From Mycolicibacterium insubricum (GTDB lineage: Bacteria > Actinomycetota > Actinomycetes > Mycobacteriales > Mycobacteriaceae): DNA of 64,000 nt. This document shows positions 1 to 9,038 of this stretch, in pieces (position 1 is the stretch's first letter; every line of letters begins with the position of its first letter). The stretch lies in the NCBI RefSeq assembly GCF_010731615.1, contig NZ_AP022618.1, forward strand, positions 3,906,001-3,970,000, written 5' to 3'. The notes under the pieces were generated by a model. It searched no databases, was not told where the DNA came from, and was given only the letters and a program-made list of their open reading frames with translations. Position numbers and translations under genes: made by a program.

Positions 1-601
1 TGATCCAGACGGCGGCCGGATCTACTACGACGGCGTAGACATCGGCGACGTCGACCGGGCCGAGCTGCGCTCCCGGATCGCGTTGGTGAGCCAGGACACC
101 TGGCTGTTCGACGGCACCATCGCCGACAACATCGGCTACTCCCGACTGGGCGCCGGGCGAGACGAGATCGAGGCCGCCGCACGGTCGGCGTTCGTCGATC
201 ACTTTGCCGCGACGTTGCCCAAGGGCTATGACACCGCGGTCGGCGAAAGCACGCTCAGCACCGGACAGCGCCAGCTGATCAGCCTCGCCCGCGCGTTCCT
301 GGCCCACCCCGACGTCCTGGTTCTCGACGAGGCCACCAGTTCGGTGGACACCCGCACCGAACTGGCCGTCCAGCGGGCGCTGACCGAACTGCGCAGGAAC
401 CGAACCTGTTTCATCATCGCGCACCGGCTCTCCACCGTTCGCGACGCCGACGCGATCGTCGTCGTCGAGGGTGGACGGGTGGTCGAATCCGGTCCGCCTG
501 CGGCGCTGCTGGCCCGCGGCGGCGCCTACCGCGACATGGTGCGCCGGGCTACTGCGCCGGTTCGACCCGACGAGCCCGATACACCTTCGTATCGCCGCTG
601 A
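1..601 (+). CDS. ABC exporter, C-terminal ATP-binding domain (5' part outside window)
   Basis: This is the end of an ABC transporter subunit, open in frame from base 2 with no start in the window. Visible nucleotide-binding parts are a Q-loop ([11 protein letters not shown]), a C-loop LSTGQRQ (Thr in place of the usual first Gly of LSGGQ), Walker [13 protein letters not shown] and the switch histidine IIAHRLST. Walker A and any membrane domain lie upstream. The D-loop and H-loop style fits B-type exporters with a fused membrane domain, such as the Rv1272c/Rv1273c family; that assignment is inference. Its last 53 bases overlap the 3' end of the convergent cyclase gene. Substrate unknown. Confidence 0.9.
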   Translation, partial: DPDGGRIYYDGVDIGDVDRAELRSRIALVSQDTWLFDGTIADNIGYSRLGAGRDEIEAAARSAFVDHFAATLPKGYDTAVGESTLSTGQRQLISLARAFLAHPDVLVLDEATSSVDTRTELAVQRALTELRRNRTCFIIAHRLSTVRDADAIVVVEGGRVVESGPPAALLARGGAYRDMVRRATAPVRPDEPDTPSYRR

Positions 602-1679
602 TCCCTTTGAGCCGACGGGCGCCGGCGAACGACCAGGTGAGGTCGTCGCGATCGCCCACCTGCTCCCGGAATGCCTCGGTGACCAGCACCGTATCCGGCC
701 GGGCGGCGCTGGTGACCCGGCTGGCCAGGTTCACCGGACTGCCGAACCAGTCCCCGGATCGGCCGACCGCCGGCCCCCACGCCAGTCCGGTGCGAAGCCG
801 CGGCAACCCCTCCTCCGCACGGGCCGCATCGGAGAGGTCGAGCATGGCCTTCAACAACAACAGTGGATCCGGGGACACAACCATCACCGCATCGCCGATG
901 GTCTTGACCAGCCGCACCGGCGGATCGACGACGTCGCGGGCGATGTCGAACAGCCGCAGCGCCATCTGCTCGATCTGCTCCGGCGGCATCATCTCCCCCA
1001 GCCGGGTGAAGTCGACCAGGTCGGCGAATCCCACGGCGATGTCCTCGGCGCCCGGGGGGACGCCCTGGGCGCGTTCCTCCGCGCTGACCGCCCGGGTCCG
1101 CAGCACGTCGCGCAGTTTCACCATGAGCAGGCCGGTCACCATCGGCCCGACCAGCGGCAGCGAGGACTCCAGCAGCGTCTCCGACCGCTGCGCGACGTCC
1201 AATTCCGTTGCACCGGGGCGGATCACCAGGTTCAGCGCGGCGTTGCGCATCAACTCGGCGACCGGCGCCATCCCCTCGGCCAGAGTGCGTACCGTGCGGA
1301 CGAGTTCACCGGGGCTCACGCCGAGCCTGACGAACTCCGCGATCTGCACGGCCGCCTCGCCGTCGGCGCGCAGGTAGACCCGCTCGTCGGGACTGTCGGT
1401 GTGCGGCAGCCCGATCGCTCGCAGCAGTCGTTCGGTCAACGCCAGATCGAGGTCGGCCCGCTCGGCGACATCGCGGACGCTGACGAGTTCACCGTCGTCA
1501 CCGAAGATCCGTCGGGACACCAACAGCGTCGGGGCCACCGCCGAACGGATCTGTTCGACGGAGACCCCCTTGGTCAGCAGCCAATCGACCAGTTCGGCCC
1601 GCTCGGCACGAGCCGGGCCGGTAAGCCCGTCGAGCAGACCGGATTCCTCAATCGTGTGATCGTCGGCCACGGTAGTCAA
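549..1679 (-). CDS. Class III adenylate cyclase, Rv1264-type
   Basis: It makes cAMP from ATP. About 200 residues of helical N-terminal regulatory region precede a class III catalytic domain (residues ~212-370). The metal-binding aspartates are seen in [14 protein letters not shown] (D220) and TIGDAVMV (D263), and the [14 protein letters not shown] segment carries the transition-state residues. Length 376 aa is close to Rv1264 (397 aa), a cyclase whose N-terminal domain inhibits it in a pH-dependent way; the same control here is inference. The first codon is TTG; a GTG three codons later is an alternative. The 3' end overlaps the convergent ABC gene by 53 bases, which is unusually long. Confidence 0.92.
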   Translation of the reverse strand: MTTVADDHTIEESGLLDGLTGPARAERAELVDWLLTKGVSVEQIRSAVAPTLLVSRRIFGDDGELVSVRDVAERADLDLALTERLLRAIGLPHTDSPDERVYLRADGEAAVQIAEFVRLGVSPGELVRTVRTLAEGMAPVAELMRNAALNLVIRPGATELDVAQRSETLLESSLPLVGPMVTGLLMVKLRDVLRTRAVSAEERAQGVPPGAEDIAVGFADLVDFTRLGEMMPPEQIEQMALRLFDIARDVVDPPVRLVKTIGDAVMVVSPDPLLLLKAMLDLSDAARAEEGLPRLRTGLAWGPAVGRSGDWFGSPVNLASRVTSAARPDTVLVTEAFREQVGDRDDLTWSFAGARRLKGISGDTKVYRARRVEPAQ

Positions 1680-1703
1680 CGTACCGCCCGGGTATCGATC
1701 GGA

Positions 1704-3101
1704 TCAGCTGATCGACGGTCGCCGCTGCGCCCAGGGCCGGTCGGCCTCGATCTCGGCACTCAAGGCCAACAGGGTGGCCTCGTCGAACGGGCGCCCCACC
1801 AACTGGATCGACAGCGGCAACCCGGCGCGGTCCAGGCCCCACGGCAGCACCGCGGCCGGCTGACCGGTGGCGTTGAAGACGGCCTGGTACGGCACCCGCG
1901 CGGCGACCAGTGACATCGTCGTGACGCCGCCGAGCCGACGGTAGGCGCCGACCTTCGAGGGCCCGGCCGCGCACCCCGGGGTGATGACCACATCGACGTC
2001 GTCGAAGATCGTGTTGATCCGGGCGGCGATCTCCGATTCGGCGGCGCGGACTTTGGCGATCAGCCGGTCGGAGATCAGCTGGCCGATCCGGGCCACGCCG
2101 CGGGTGCGCGAGTCGAGGCGTTCGGGGTGCGGCAGTTCCTGGACGGCGTCGTACACGCCGCGGTACATCCGGGGCAGGAAGTGGCCGTACACGGCGAACG
2201 TCGGGTAGTCGATTTCCCGCTCGGTCACATCGTGGCCGAGTTCGCGTAGCAAATCGCCGGCCTGGGCGACGGCCGCGCGCTGCTCATGGTTGCGGTGCGC
2301 GGTGACCAACGGCGGAACCTGGGTGCTCAGTGCGATCCGCAGCCGCTTGGGTGGTTGCGCCACGGCGTGCAGGAACCCGCCATCGGGACCGGGCATGGCG
2401 GGGTCGGATGTCACGTCCAGGAACAGCGCCGCGTCCTCGACGGTCCGGGTCAGAGGTCCCAGGTGCGCCAGGCCGCACCAGCCGTCGGTCATCGGCGCGG
2501 TCGGTATGCGGCCGCGCTGAGGTTTGATGCCGTACAGCCCGCACCAGGTCGCCGGGATGCGGATCGACCCGCCCCCGTCGGTCCCCAGCGCGAACGGCGC
2601 GAGGCCCGCGGCGACGGCCGCCGCGCTGCCGCCGCTGCTGCCACCGGGGGTGCACGATACGTCCCACGGGTTGTGGGTGGCGCCGAAGGAGACCGATTCG
2701 GTGAACGGCCACACCATCATCTCCGGCACCGCCGTCTTGCCCAGGATGATCGCGCCGGCCTCGCGCAGTCGGGTCACCACCTCGGCGTCGGCGGTCGCCG
2801 CCGGGCCGTGCGCGTTGCTGCCGAAGCAGGTCAGTTCCCCGGCCACATCCGTGTCGTCCTTGATGGCGATCGGCACGCCGAGCAGGGGCGCGCTTTCCCC
2901 CGCATCGAGGCGTTCCTGTGCCGCGATGGCGGCTTCCCTGGCGTGATCCGCCATCACCGTCCGGTAGGACCGTAGTTCCGGATCGAGCCGGGCGATGCGC
3001 TCCAGGTACAGCTCGATCAGCTCCGGAGCGGTGATCTCACCGGCCGCCAGCAGCCGGGCCTGTTCTGCGGCACCGGCAAACGCCACATCGATGGAATCCA
3101 T
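1704..3101 (-). CDS. amiB2: Amidase, AmiB2-type
   Basis: Amidase-signature hydrolase (465 aa, against 462 for Rv1263) that cleaves carboxamides to acid plus ammonia; the natural substrate is unknown. The Ser-cisSer-Lys triad is visible: lysine in PIAIKDDTD, the Gly/Ser-rich GGSSGGSAAAV stretch, and GTDGGGSIRIPA with the nucleophile region. An upstream GTG-extended frame exists, but I chose the ATG at 3101 because a -10-like TAATGT ends exactly 7 bases before it (leaderless start). It is followed closely by the cyclase gene (24-base gap), so the two may be co-transcribed. Confidence 0.93.
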   Translation of the reverse strand: MDSIDVAFAGAAEQARLLAAGEITAPELIELYLERIARLDPELRSYRTVMADHAREAAIAAQERLDAGESAPLLGVPIAIKDDTDVAGELTCFGSNAHGPAATADAEVVTRLREAGAIILGKTAVPEMMVWPFTESVSFGATHNPWDVSCTPGGSSGGSAAAVAAGLAPFALGTDGGGSIRIPATWCGLYGIKPQRGRIPTAPMTDGWCGLAHLGPLTRTVEDAALFLDVTSDPAMPGPDGGFLHAVAQPPKRLRIALSTQVPPLVTAHRNHEQRAAVAQAGDLLRELGHDVTEREIDYPTFAVYGHFLPRMYRGVYDAVQELPHPERLDSRTRGVARIGQLISDRLIAKVRAAESEIAARINTIFDDVDVVITPGCAAGPSKVGAYRRLGGVTTMSLVAARVPYQAVFNATGQPAAVLPWGLDRAGLPLSIQLVGRPFDEATLLALSAEIEADRPWAQRRPSIS

Positions 3102-3108
3102 GGCCCGA

Positions 3109-3114
3109 ACATTA
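3109..3114 (-). promoter_or_regulatory. Candidate -10 box, leaderless amiB2
   Basis: Reads TAATGT on the minus strand, with 7 bases to the ATG at 3101. It decides that start over longer in-frame extensions. No convincing -35. Confidence 0.5.
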
Positions 3115-3144
3115 GTCGCGGTATCTGGACGCGGGCCGGGCATC

Positions 3145-3150
3145 TACGGT
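3145..3150 (+). promoter_or_regulatory. Candidate -10 box, leaderless HIT gene
   Basis: TACGGT with 7 bases to the ATG at 3158. It argues against the GTG at 3149, which would lie inside the promoter. Confidence 0.5.
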
Positions 3151-3157
3151 GGTCGGC

Positions 3158-3577
3158 ATGTCTTGTGTGTTCTGCGCCATCGTCGCCGGCGAAGCCCCGG
3201 CGGTCCGGATCTACGAGGACGACGACTACCTGGCGTTCCTGGATATCCGCCCGATGGTCCGCGGCCACACGCTGATCATTCCCAAGGATCACCACATCGA
3301 TCTGACCGACACCCCGGCGCCGGTGCTGGGCGGGATGATCGCGCTCGGCCAGCGGGTGGCGCAGGCCGCCCGGGTCTCCGGTCTGCACGCCGACGGTAGC
3401 AACGTCGTCATCAACGACGGAAAGGCGGCGTTCCAGTCGGTGTTCCACATCCACCTGCACGTCGCTCCGCGTCGCTTCGGTGACAAACTGCGGTTCGCCA
3501 AGGGGATGCTGCTGCGCCGGGATCCGGACCGCGAGGAGTCGGGGCGGCTGCTGCGCGAGGCGATGGCGGGGCTTTAG
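3158..3577 (+). CDS. HIT-family nucleotide hydrolase/transferase (Rv1262c-like)
   Basis: Small histidine-triad protein of 139 aa, family of AMP-lysine hydrolases and dinucleoside polyphosphate hydrolases. The catalytic triad HIHLHV is at residues 97-102. A CxxC pair (C3, C6) near the N-terminus could form part of the structural zinc site seen in some HIT proteins. It is divergent from amiB2 across a 56-base promoter region. Its TAG stop overlaps the TAA stop of the convergent LLM gene by two bases. Substrate unknown. Confidence 0.92.
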   Translation: MSCVFCAIVAGEAPAVRIYEDDDYLAFLDIRPMVRGHTLIIPKDHHIDLTDTPAPVLGGMIALGQRVAQAARVSGLHADGSNVVINDGKAAFQSVFHIHLHVAPRRFGDKLRFAKGMLLRRDPDREESGRLLREAMAGL

Positions 3578-4623
3578 AGCAGTTCCTTGGCCAGCAGTTC
3601 CAGCGTCTGGATCCGCGCGGGCGCCGTCGCCGGATCGGTACCGCGCAGCGCGGAGCCGACGGGGTTGATCATCACCTCGTCGACGCCGAACCGGTCGGCC
3701 AGTTTCCGCACTGCGTCGGCCGCCTCGCCGGGGGCGCCGACGATCGCGGCGGCGCGGGCGGCCTCGACCGTCGCTCGTTCGACGGCGGAGAGCGCCAGCG
3801 CCTCGGCGTCCTCGACGAGGTAGATCGGCCGGATCGGTTTGCCGGTCCGCAGCCACGACATCATGATCAGGTTCGGCAGCAGCAGGCGCTCGGCCTCCTC
3901 CCGGGTGGGCGCCACCGAAGCGTTGACGGTCAGGAAGGTCACCGGTTCGGGTGTGGTCTCCGAGGGCACGAACTCGTCGCGGTACACCGCCAGTGCCTCC
4001 GCGGTACCGTGCCCGGAGAAGTGGTGGGCGAACACGTACGGCAGGCCCTTGGCGGCCGCCAGGTGCGCGGAGTACATCGACGACCCCAGCAGCCACATCC
4101 GCGGTTGCCCGTCGGCGACCGGGGTCGCCTTGAGAACGTAGTCGTCCCGGGAGCGCAGCGCGACGTGGGCACCGTGCGGACTCATCAGCGCGGCCACCTC
4201 GTCGAGATAGTTCGGGAACTCGTCGATGCGGCGGCGTTCGGCCTCCACGTCGACGGTCCAGCCGCGCATTGCCGCCGAGGTCACCGGATCGGAGCCGGGC
4301 GCCCGCCCGATGCCGAGGTCGATGCGCCCGGGTGCGGCGGCCTCCAGCAGCGCGAACTGTTCGGCGACGGCCAGCGGGGCGTGGTTGGGCAGCATGACCC
4401 CGCCCGACCCGAGTCGGATGCGGCGGGTCTGGGCGGCCAGATAGGCGATCACCACCGGTGGGCTGGTGGCGGCCACCGGCGGCATGTTGTGGTGTTCGGC
4501 CAGCCAGTACCGGGTGTAGCCCAGGTCGTCGGCGGTCTGCGCGAGCGCCACGGTGGCCGCCAGCGCGTCCGCGGTGCGCTGATCGGAGCGCACCGGGACC
4601 AGGTCGAGAACGGAAAGCTGCAT
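3574..4623 (-). CDS. LLM-class flavin-dependent oxidoreductase (luciferase-like)
   Basis: 349-aa bacterial-luciferase-fold flavoprotein. The N-terminus (LSVLDLVPVR) and the segment YWLAEHHNMPPVAATSPPVVIAYLA match the MsnO8-like 'luciferase family oxidoreductase, group 1'. GGVMLPNHAPLAVAEQFALLEAAAPGRIDLGIGRAPG is the typical flavin-binding region. Proteins of this family use FMNH2 or F420; which one cannot be told here. It takes the place of Rv1261c/Rv1260 of H37Rv between the HIT gene and udgB. The start is the ATG at 4623; the frame is also open upstream through udgB, but that stretch is a shadow. Confidence 0.88.
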   Translation of the reverse strand: MQLSVLDLVPVRSDQRTADALAATVALAQTADDLGYTRYWLAEHHNMPPVAATSPPVVIAYLAAQTRRIRLGSGGVMLPNHAPLAVAEQFALLEAAAPGRIDLGIGRAPGSDPVTSAAMRGWTVDVEAERRRIDEFPNYLDEVAALMSPHGAHVALRSRDDYVLKATPVADGQPRMWLLGSSMYSAHLAAAKGLPYVFAHHFSGHGTAEALAVYRDEFVPSETTPEPVTFLTVNASVAPTREEAERLLLPNLIMMSWLRTGKPIRPIYLVEDAEALALSAVERATVEAARAAAIVGAPGEAADAVRKLADRFGVDEVMINPVGSALRGTDPATAPARIQTLELLAKELL

Positions 4624-4661
4624 GCCGGAGTGCAACAACGTGGGTCCCGGAATGTTCCCGT

Positions 4662-5504
4662 TCAGCCGGCGAGCGTGATCGCGGTGGCCATCACGTCGTC
4701 GATCATGGCCGGGGTGAGGCGCCCGGTGAACATGTTCTGCTGGCTGGGGTGGTAGCAGCCGAGCAGCTTCACGCCGTCGAGATCGGCGACGGCCCCGTGG
4801 CCGAATTTCGGTTTGGGCCCGTCGAGCCGATCGGCGAGCATGTGCAGCGCGACCTGCCAGGCGAAGCCGCCCAGGGCGATCACCACGCGGACGTCGTCGG
4901 CGATCAGCCGCCACTCCGCAGCCAGCCACGGATCGCAGGTGTGACGCTCGTCGGGCGTCGGCGCATTGGCCGGCGGAGCGCAGCGCACCGGTGAGCCGAT
5001 CCGGACGCCCGTCGCCGTCAACCCGTCGGCGGCATCGAGGCTCTCCGGGGCGCTGACCAGCCCGGCCCGATGCAGCGCCGCGAACAGCTGGTCCCCGGAG
5101 CGGTCGCCGGTGAAGATCCGGCCGGTGCGGTTCGCGCCGTGCGCCGCGGGCGCCAGGCCGACGATGAAGATGCCGGGGTGCTCGTCGCCCCAACCCGGCA
5201 CCGGGCGACCCCAGTACGGCTGACCGGCGAACGCCCGGCGCTTGTCGACGGCGACCTGCTCGCGCCAGGCGACCAGCCGCGGGCAGGCGCGGCACACGCT
5301 GATCTCGGCGTCCAGTTCGGCCAGGGTCGATGCCTTGCGGGCCCGTCGTGCCACCGCGGCCTTGGTGGTGGTGACCGGGGTGGTCACGTCCGCCGGGTCG
5401 CCGGGCCAGCCGGCACCGGGCGGCACCGGCGAGGCGAAGAGCTCTTCGGTCCGCGGGTGCGGCAGCAACCGGGGCTGTGCCTCCGTCAGGGGCTGTGGGT
5501 CCAT
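4662..5504 (-). CDS. udgB: Family 5 uracil-DNA glycosylase UdgB
   Basis: DNA repair enzyme (about 280 aa) that removes uracil and other deaminated bases. The family 5 motif [14 protein letters not shown] and the HPS motif in CYHPSQQN are present. The cysteine pair C71/C74 (CRACPRL) and later cysteines (RCAPPAN, HTCDPW) are the expected [4Fe-4S] ligands. The first about 55 residues are low-complexity and probably flexible. ATG at 5504 and GTG at 5507 are both possible starts. It is divergent from tap, as Rv1259 is from Rv1258c. The LLM gene follows 38 bases later on the same strand. Confidence 0.93.
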   Translation of the reverse strand: MDPQPLTEAQPRLLPHPRTEELFASPVPPGAGWPGDPADVTTPVTTTKAAVARRARKASTLAELDAEISVCRACPRLVAWREQVAVDKRRAFAGQPYWGRPVPGWGDEHPGIFIVGLAPAAHGANRTGRIFTGDRSGDQLFAALHRAGLVSAPESLDAADGLTATGVRIGSPVRCAPPANAPTPDERHTCDPWLAAEWRLIADDVRVVIALGGFAWQVALHMLADRLDGPKPKFGHGAVADLDGVKLLGCYHPSQQNMFTGRLTPAMIDDVMATAITLAG

Positions 5505-5569
5505 CACGGTTGATTGTGCGCCCGTGCTCTGGGCGGGAAAACGGCTGGCCCCGGGTGATCGCGGCGGCT

Positions 5570-5575
5570 TAGCCT
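5570..5575 (+). promoter_or_regulatory. Candidate -10 box upstream of tap
   Basis: TAGCCT, 9 bases before the ATG at 5585, giving a leaderless or near-leaderless transcript. In M. tuberculosis tap is under WhiB7; I do not see a clear AT-rich WhiB7 element just upstream here. Confidence 0.45.
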
Positions 5576-5584
5576 TCTCCTGCC

Positions 5585-6817
5585 ATGAAACGCACCCGAC
5601 GTCCGCTGCTGCTGTTGCTGTTCGCCACCCTGGCCGCCGGCGCCGGCAACGGCGTGACGATCGTCGCCTTCCCGTGGCTTGCCTTGCAGCGCAACGGTTC
5701 CGCAGCCGACGCCGCCGTGGTGGCGATGGCCGGAACGGTACCGCTGCTGGCGTCGACGCTGCTGGCCGGCGCCGCGGTGGACTACCTGGGCCGGCGACGG
5801 GTGTCGATACTTTCCGATGCGTTGTCCGGCCTGTCGGTGGCGATGGTTCCGCTGCTGGCTCTGCTGCTCGGCGATGGCGCGATCAACGTGGTGTCGCTGT
5901 CGGCCCTGGCCGCCCTGGGCGCGGTCTTCGATCCGGCCGGAATGACGGCGCGGATATCGATGGTGCCCGAGGCCGCCGAGCAGGCCGGCTGGTCGCTGGA
6001 CCACGCCAACAGCGGCTATCAGGCGGCGTTCAACCTCGCCTATATCGTCGGGCCCGGTATCGGTGGGCTTCTGATCGCCACGCTCGGCGGGGTGCAGACC
6101 ATGTGGGTGACCGCGGTGCTGTTCGCGGCGGCGATGCTGGCCGTCGCGGCGATCCGGCTGGCCGGGGCGGGCCTCCCCGACCGGGCGAAGCTGCCCGACC
6201 GGCTGTGGCCGGGGATCGTCGAGGGGCTGCGGTTCGTCTGGCACAGCCGGGTACTGCGCACGCTGGCCGCGATCGATCTGATCGTCAACGGGCTCTACGT
6301 ACCGATCGAATCGGTGCTTTTTCCCAAGTACTTCACCGACCGCGACGAGCCTCGGCAGCTCGGCTGGGTGCTGATGGCGCTGGCCGCCGGAGGTCTCGTC
6401 GGGGCGCTCGGATACGCCGTGACCTCGCGTTACCTGGCTCGTCGCAGCACGCTGATCGTCGCCACCCTCACCCTCGGAGCGACGACGGCGGTGATCGCCT
6501 TCCTGCCGCCGCTGCCGCTGATCCTGGCGCTGTCACTGCTGGTCGGTCTGGTTTACGGGCCGATCGGGCCGATCTACAACTATGTGATGCAGACCCGGGC
6601 TCCGGCGCAGCTGCGCGGGCGGGTGGTGGGCGTGATGGGATCGCTGGCCTATGCCGCGGGACCGGTCGGCCTGATCGTCGCGGGCCCGCTGGCCGACGCC
6701 GCGGGGCTGACGGTGACCTTCCTGGCGCTGGCCGTGCCGATGCTGGTGGTCGGGTTGGTGTCGGTGGTATTGCCGCAGCTGCGGGAGCTGGACTCGCCTG
6801 CTCCAGACGGTCCGTAG
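5585..6817 (+). CDS. tap: MFS drug efflux pump Tap
   Basis: 410-aa major-facilitator protein of the inner membrane with about 12 hydrophobic segments, closely resembling the M. tuberculosis tetracycline/aminoglycoside efflux pump Rv1258c (419 aa). Shared stretches include the N-terminal [14 protein letters not shown], motif A as [17 protein letters not shown], and [21 protein letters not shown]. It is divergent from udgB, and the FAD oxidase gene starts 11 bases downstream, so the two are probably co-transcribed. Drug range in this species is inferred from the family only. Confidence 0.93.
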   Translation: MKRTRRPLLLLLFATLAAGAGNGVTIVAFPWLALQRNGSAADAAVVAMAGTVPLLASTLLAGAAVDYLGRRRVSILSDALSGLSVAMVPLLALLLGDGAINVVSLSALAALGAVFDPAGMTARISMVPEAAEQAGWSLDHANSGYQAAFNLAYIVGPGIGGLLIATLGGVQTMWVTAVLFAAAMLAVAAIRLAGAGLPDRAKLPDRLWPGIVEGLRFVWHSRVLRTLAAIDLIVNGLYVPIESVLFPKYFTDRDEPRQLGWVLMALAAGGLVGALGYAVTSRYLARRSTLIVATLTLGATTAVIAFLPPLPLILALSLLVGLVYGPIGPIYNYVMQTRAPAQLRGRVVGVMGSLAYAAGPVGLIVAGPLADAAGLTVTFLALAVPMLVVGLVSVVLPQLRELDSPAPDGP

Positions 6818-6828
6818 GATTGCGTTCC

Positions 6829-8196
6829 GTGTCCAATCCGCAGATCACAGCCCTGATCGCCGAATTGCCCGACGGCGTCGTCGTCACCGACCCCGACATC
6901 GTGGCGTCCTACCGACAGGACCGCGCCGCCGACCCGGATGCCGGCACCCCGATGGCAGTGGTGCGCCCGTCCAACACCGAGCAGGTGCAGACCGTGTTGC
7001 GCTGGGCCACCGCCCACCGCATCCCGGTGGTGCCGCGTGGTGCGGGCACCGGCCTGTCCGGCGGCGCGACGGCCGTCGACGGCGGGATCGTGCTGTCGAC
7101 GGAGAAGATGCGCGATATCACCGTCGACCCGGTGACCCGCACCGCGGTCGTGCAGCCGGGGCTGCTCAACGCGGAGGTCAAGGCGGCCGTCGCCGCGCAC
7201 GGCCTGTGGTATCCGCCGGACCCGTCGTCGTTCGAGATCTGTTCCATCGGCGGCAATATCGCGACCAACGCCGGCGGGCTGTGCTGCGTCAAATACGGGG
7301 TGACCACCGACTACGTGCTCGGCTTGCAGGTGGTGCTGGCCGACGGCACCGCGGTGCGCCTCGGCGGTCCGCGGCTCAAGGACGTCGCGGGCCTGTCGCT
7401 GACCAAATTGTTCGTCGGCTCCGAGGGCACCCTGGGCGTCATCACCGAGGTGACGCTGCGGCTGCTGCCCGCTCAGCCGGCGTCCAGCACGGTGGTGGCT
7501 ACCTTCAGCTCGGTGCGTGCGGCCTGCGACTCGGTGGTCACCATCACCGGGCGGATCCGCCCGGCCATGCTGGAGTTCATGGACGCCGTCTCGATCAACG
7601 CGGTCGAGGACAAACTCCGCATGGGGCTGGACCGTTCCGCCGCGGCGATGATGGTGGCGGCTTCCGACGAGCGCGGCGGCGCCGGTGCGGCCGACGCCGA
7701 ATACATGGCCGAGGTTTTCGCCGAATACGGTGCCACCGAGGTGTTTTCGACATCCGACCCGGCCGAGGGCGAGGCGTTCGTCGTCGCCCGCCGGTACGCC
7801 ATCCCGGCTGTCGAGGCCAAGGGTGCGCTGCTACTGGAGGATGTCGGTGTGCCACTGCCGGCCCTGGCCGATCTGGTCGCTGGGATCGAGGCGCTGGCCG
7901 CGCACCGCGACTTGGTGATCTCGGTGATCGCCCACGCCGGCGACGGCAACACCCACCCGCTGATCGTGTTCGATCCCACCGATGCCGACATGACTCGGCG
8001 CGCGGAGCTGGTGTTCGGCGAGATCATGGATCTCGCGGTCGGCCTGGGCGGAACCATCACCGGTGAGCACGGTGTCGGCCGGCTGAAGAAGCCGTGGCTG
8101 GCCGGTCAGATCGGGCCCGAGGCGATGGAGCTGAACCGCCGGGTGAAGAGAGCCCTGGACCCCGACGGCATCCTCAACCCCGGCGCCTTGATCTGA
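6829..8196 (+). CDS. FAD-linked oxidase, Rv1257c-type (2-hydroxyacid dehydrogenase family)
   Basis: 455 aa, the same length as Rv1257c. The N-terminal FAD-binding PCMH domain (residues ~30-215) has VVPRGAGTGLSGGA and EICSIGGNIATNAGG; a C-terminal FAD-oxidase domain ends with VISVIAHAGDGNTHPLIVFD and GGTITGEHGVGRLKKPWL. These are the marks of GlcD/D-lactate/D-2-hydroxyglutarate dehydrogenases, which oxidise a 2-hydroxyacid to the 2-oxoacid. The substrate is not determined. The GTG at 6829 follows the tap stop by 11 bases. A 984-codon open frame runs upstream from 5242, but its first part is an antisense/out-of-frame shadow. Confidence 0.92.
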   Translation: MSNPQITALIAELPDGVVVTDPDIVASYRQDRAADPDAGTPMAVVRPSNTEQVQTVLRWATAHRIPVVPRGAGTGLSGGATAVDGGIVLSTEKMRDITVDPVTRTAVVQPGLLNAEVKAAVAAHGLWYPPDPSSFEICSIGGNIATNAGGLCCVKYGVTTDYVLGLQVVLADGTAVRLGGPRLKDVAGLSLTKLFVGSEGTLGVITEVTLRLLPAQPASSTVVATFSSVRAACDSVVTITGRIRPAMLEFMDAVSINAVEDKLRMGLDRSAAAMMVAASDERGGAGAADAEYMAEVFAEYGATEVFSTSDPAEGEAFVVARRYAIPAVEAKGALLLEDVGVPLPALADLVAGIEALAAHRDLVISVIAHAGDGNTHPLIVFDPTDADMTRRAELVFGEIMDLAVGLGGTITGEHGVGRLKKPWLAGQIGPEAMELNRRVKRALDPDGILNPGALI

Positions 8197-8236
8197 GACC
8201 TGGTCGCGCGCGCAGGGACCGAACCACCAGCCCCAA

Positions 8237-8254
8237 AGTAAGGGTACCCTTACT
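8237..8254. promoter_or_regulatory. Perfect 18-bp palindrome, candidate operator of the SIP gene
   Basis: AGTAAGGGTACCCTTACT is its own reverse complement. It ends two bases before a possible -10 (TAAATT, 8256-8261), so a bound protein would block the promoter. It does not fit the IdeR consensus well; the regulator is unknown. Confidence 0.7.
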
Positions 8255-8276
8255 GTAAATTCGGGAAAGGGTGGCG

Positions 8277-9008
8277 ATGGCGCAACACAGCACCTCACGC
8301 GGGCTGACCGGGTCGCTCGTGCGCCTGTGCGGCGGCGACGACCACACACTCACGGTGACCGGTCGCACCCAGCTCACCCCGCACTACCTGCGACTGCATT
8401 TCGACTCCGGTTCGCTGCTGCGGTCGCGCCCGGTGCACCCGACGATGTGGGTCCGCGGCTGGTTCCCCGACGGTCCCAAGGTGCACCAGCGCGGTTACAC
8501 GCTGGTCAACCCGGATCCGGCCGGTGGCACCGTCGACATCGACTTCGCCATGCACGACGGCATCGCCACCCGCTGGGCACGTCACGCCGCACCCGGGGAC
8601 ACGCTGGAGGTCACCGTGCTCGGCAGCAGCTTCGCCCTGCCGCGCCCGGCTCCGGCGGGCTACCTGTTGGTCGGGGACACCGCATCGCTGCCGGCCATCA
8701 ACTCGCTGCTGGCGGCCGTCGGCGAGACGCCGGCGTGGGTGTTCCTGGAGGCCGCCCACGATGACGATCGGGAGCTTCCGGTGCAGATCCCCGCCGTTGC
8801 CACCGGGACCGAAGTCTTCTGGGTGGACCGGCGCGACGACGGGCAGGTCCTCGTCGACACGGTCCGCGACAGCGCCTTCGACGCATCGGATCACTTTGCC
8901 TGGGTGGCGTGCGACACCCGCACCACCCGTCGCGTCGCCAAGATCCTGCGAGAGGAATTCTCGGTGCCACGCAACCAGATCAAGGCCCAGGCCTACTGGG
9001 CAGCCTGA
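8277..9008 (+). CDS. Siderophore-interacting protein (FAD-dependent ferric reductase, ViuB/SIP type)
   Basis: 243-aa cytoplasmic flavoprotein of the SIP family, which reduces ferric siderophores with NAD(P)H to release iron. An N-terminal ferredoxin-reductase-like FAD domain carries the RGYTLVN segment (residues ~70); the C-terminal NAD(P)-binding-like domain ends in FAWVACDTRTTRRVAKILREE, typical of the family. The start is ATG 8277 with a purine-rich GGGAAAGGG ahead of it; a GTG six bases earlier is possible. It stands alone, convergent with the TetR gene. The palindrome just upstream suggests repressor control, plausibly linked to iron or siderophore, but this is inference. Confidence 0.87.
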   Translation: MAQHSTSRGLTGSLVRLCGGDDHTLTVTGRTQLTPHYLRLHFDSGSLLRSRPVHPTMWVRGWFPDGPKVHQRGYTLVNPDPAGGTVDIDFAMHDGIATRWARHAAPGDTLEVTVLGSSFALPRPAPAGYLLVGDTASLPAINSLLAAVGETPAWVFLEAAHDDDRELPVQIPAVATGTEVFWVDRRDDGQVLVDTVRDSAFDASDHFAWVACDTRTTRRVAKILREEFSVPRNQIKAQAYWAA

Positions 9009-9038
9009 CCCCGTCGGCACGAATCAAGCGGCGGGCGG

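Noticed and set aside
3149..3157. GTG 3149 as start of the HIT gene
   Set aside because: It overlaps the TACGGT -10-like box, and the family N-terminus begins at the ATG (MSCVFC).
4624..5295. Long minus-strand frame fused to the LLM oxidoreductase
   Set aside because: This part is an out-of-frame reading of udgB; LLM proteins begin at the ATG at 4623.
5242..6828. Upstream part of a 984-codon open frame leading into the FAD oxidase
   Set aside because: It runs antisense to udgB and out of frame through tap; the family protein begins at GTG 6829 and has the expected 455 residues.
8237..8254. Palindrome upstream of the SIP gene as an IdeR box
   Set aside because: It has an even-length centre (GGGT|ACCC) and lacks the TTAGGTTAG-type half-sites, so I leave the regulator open.
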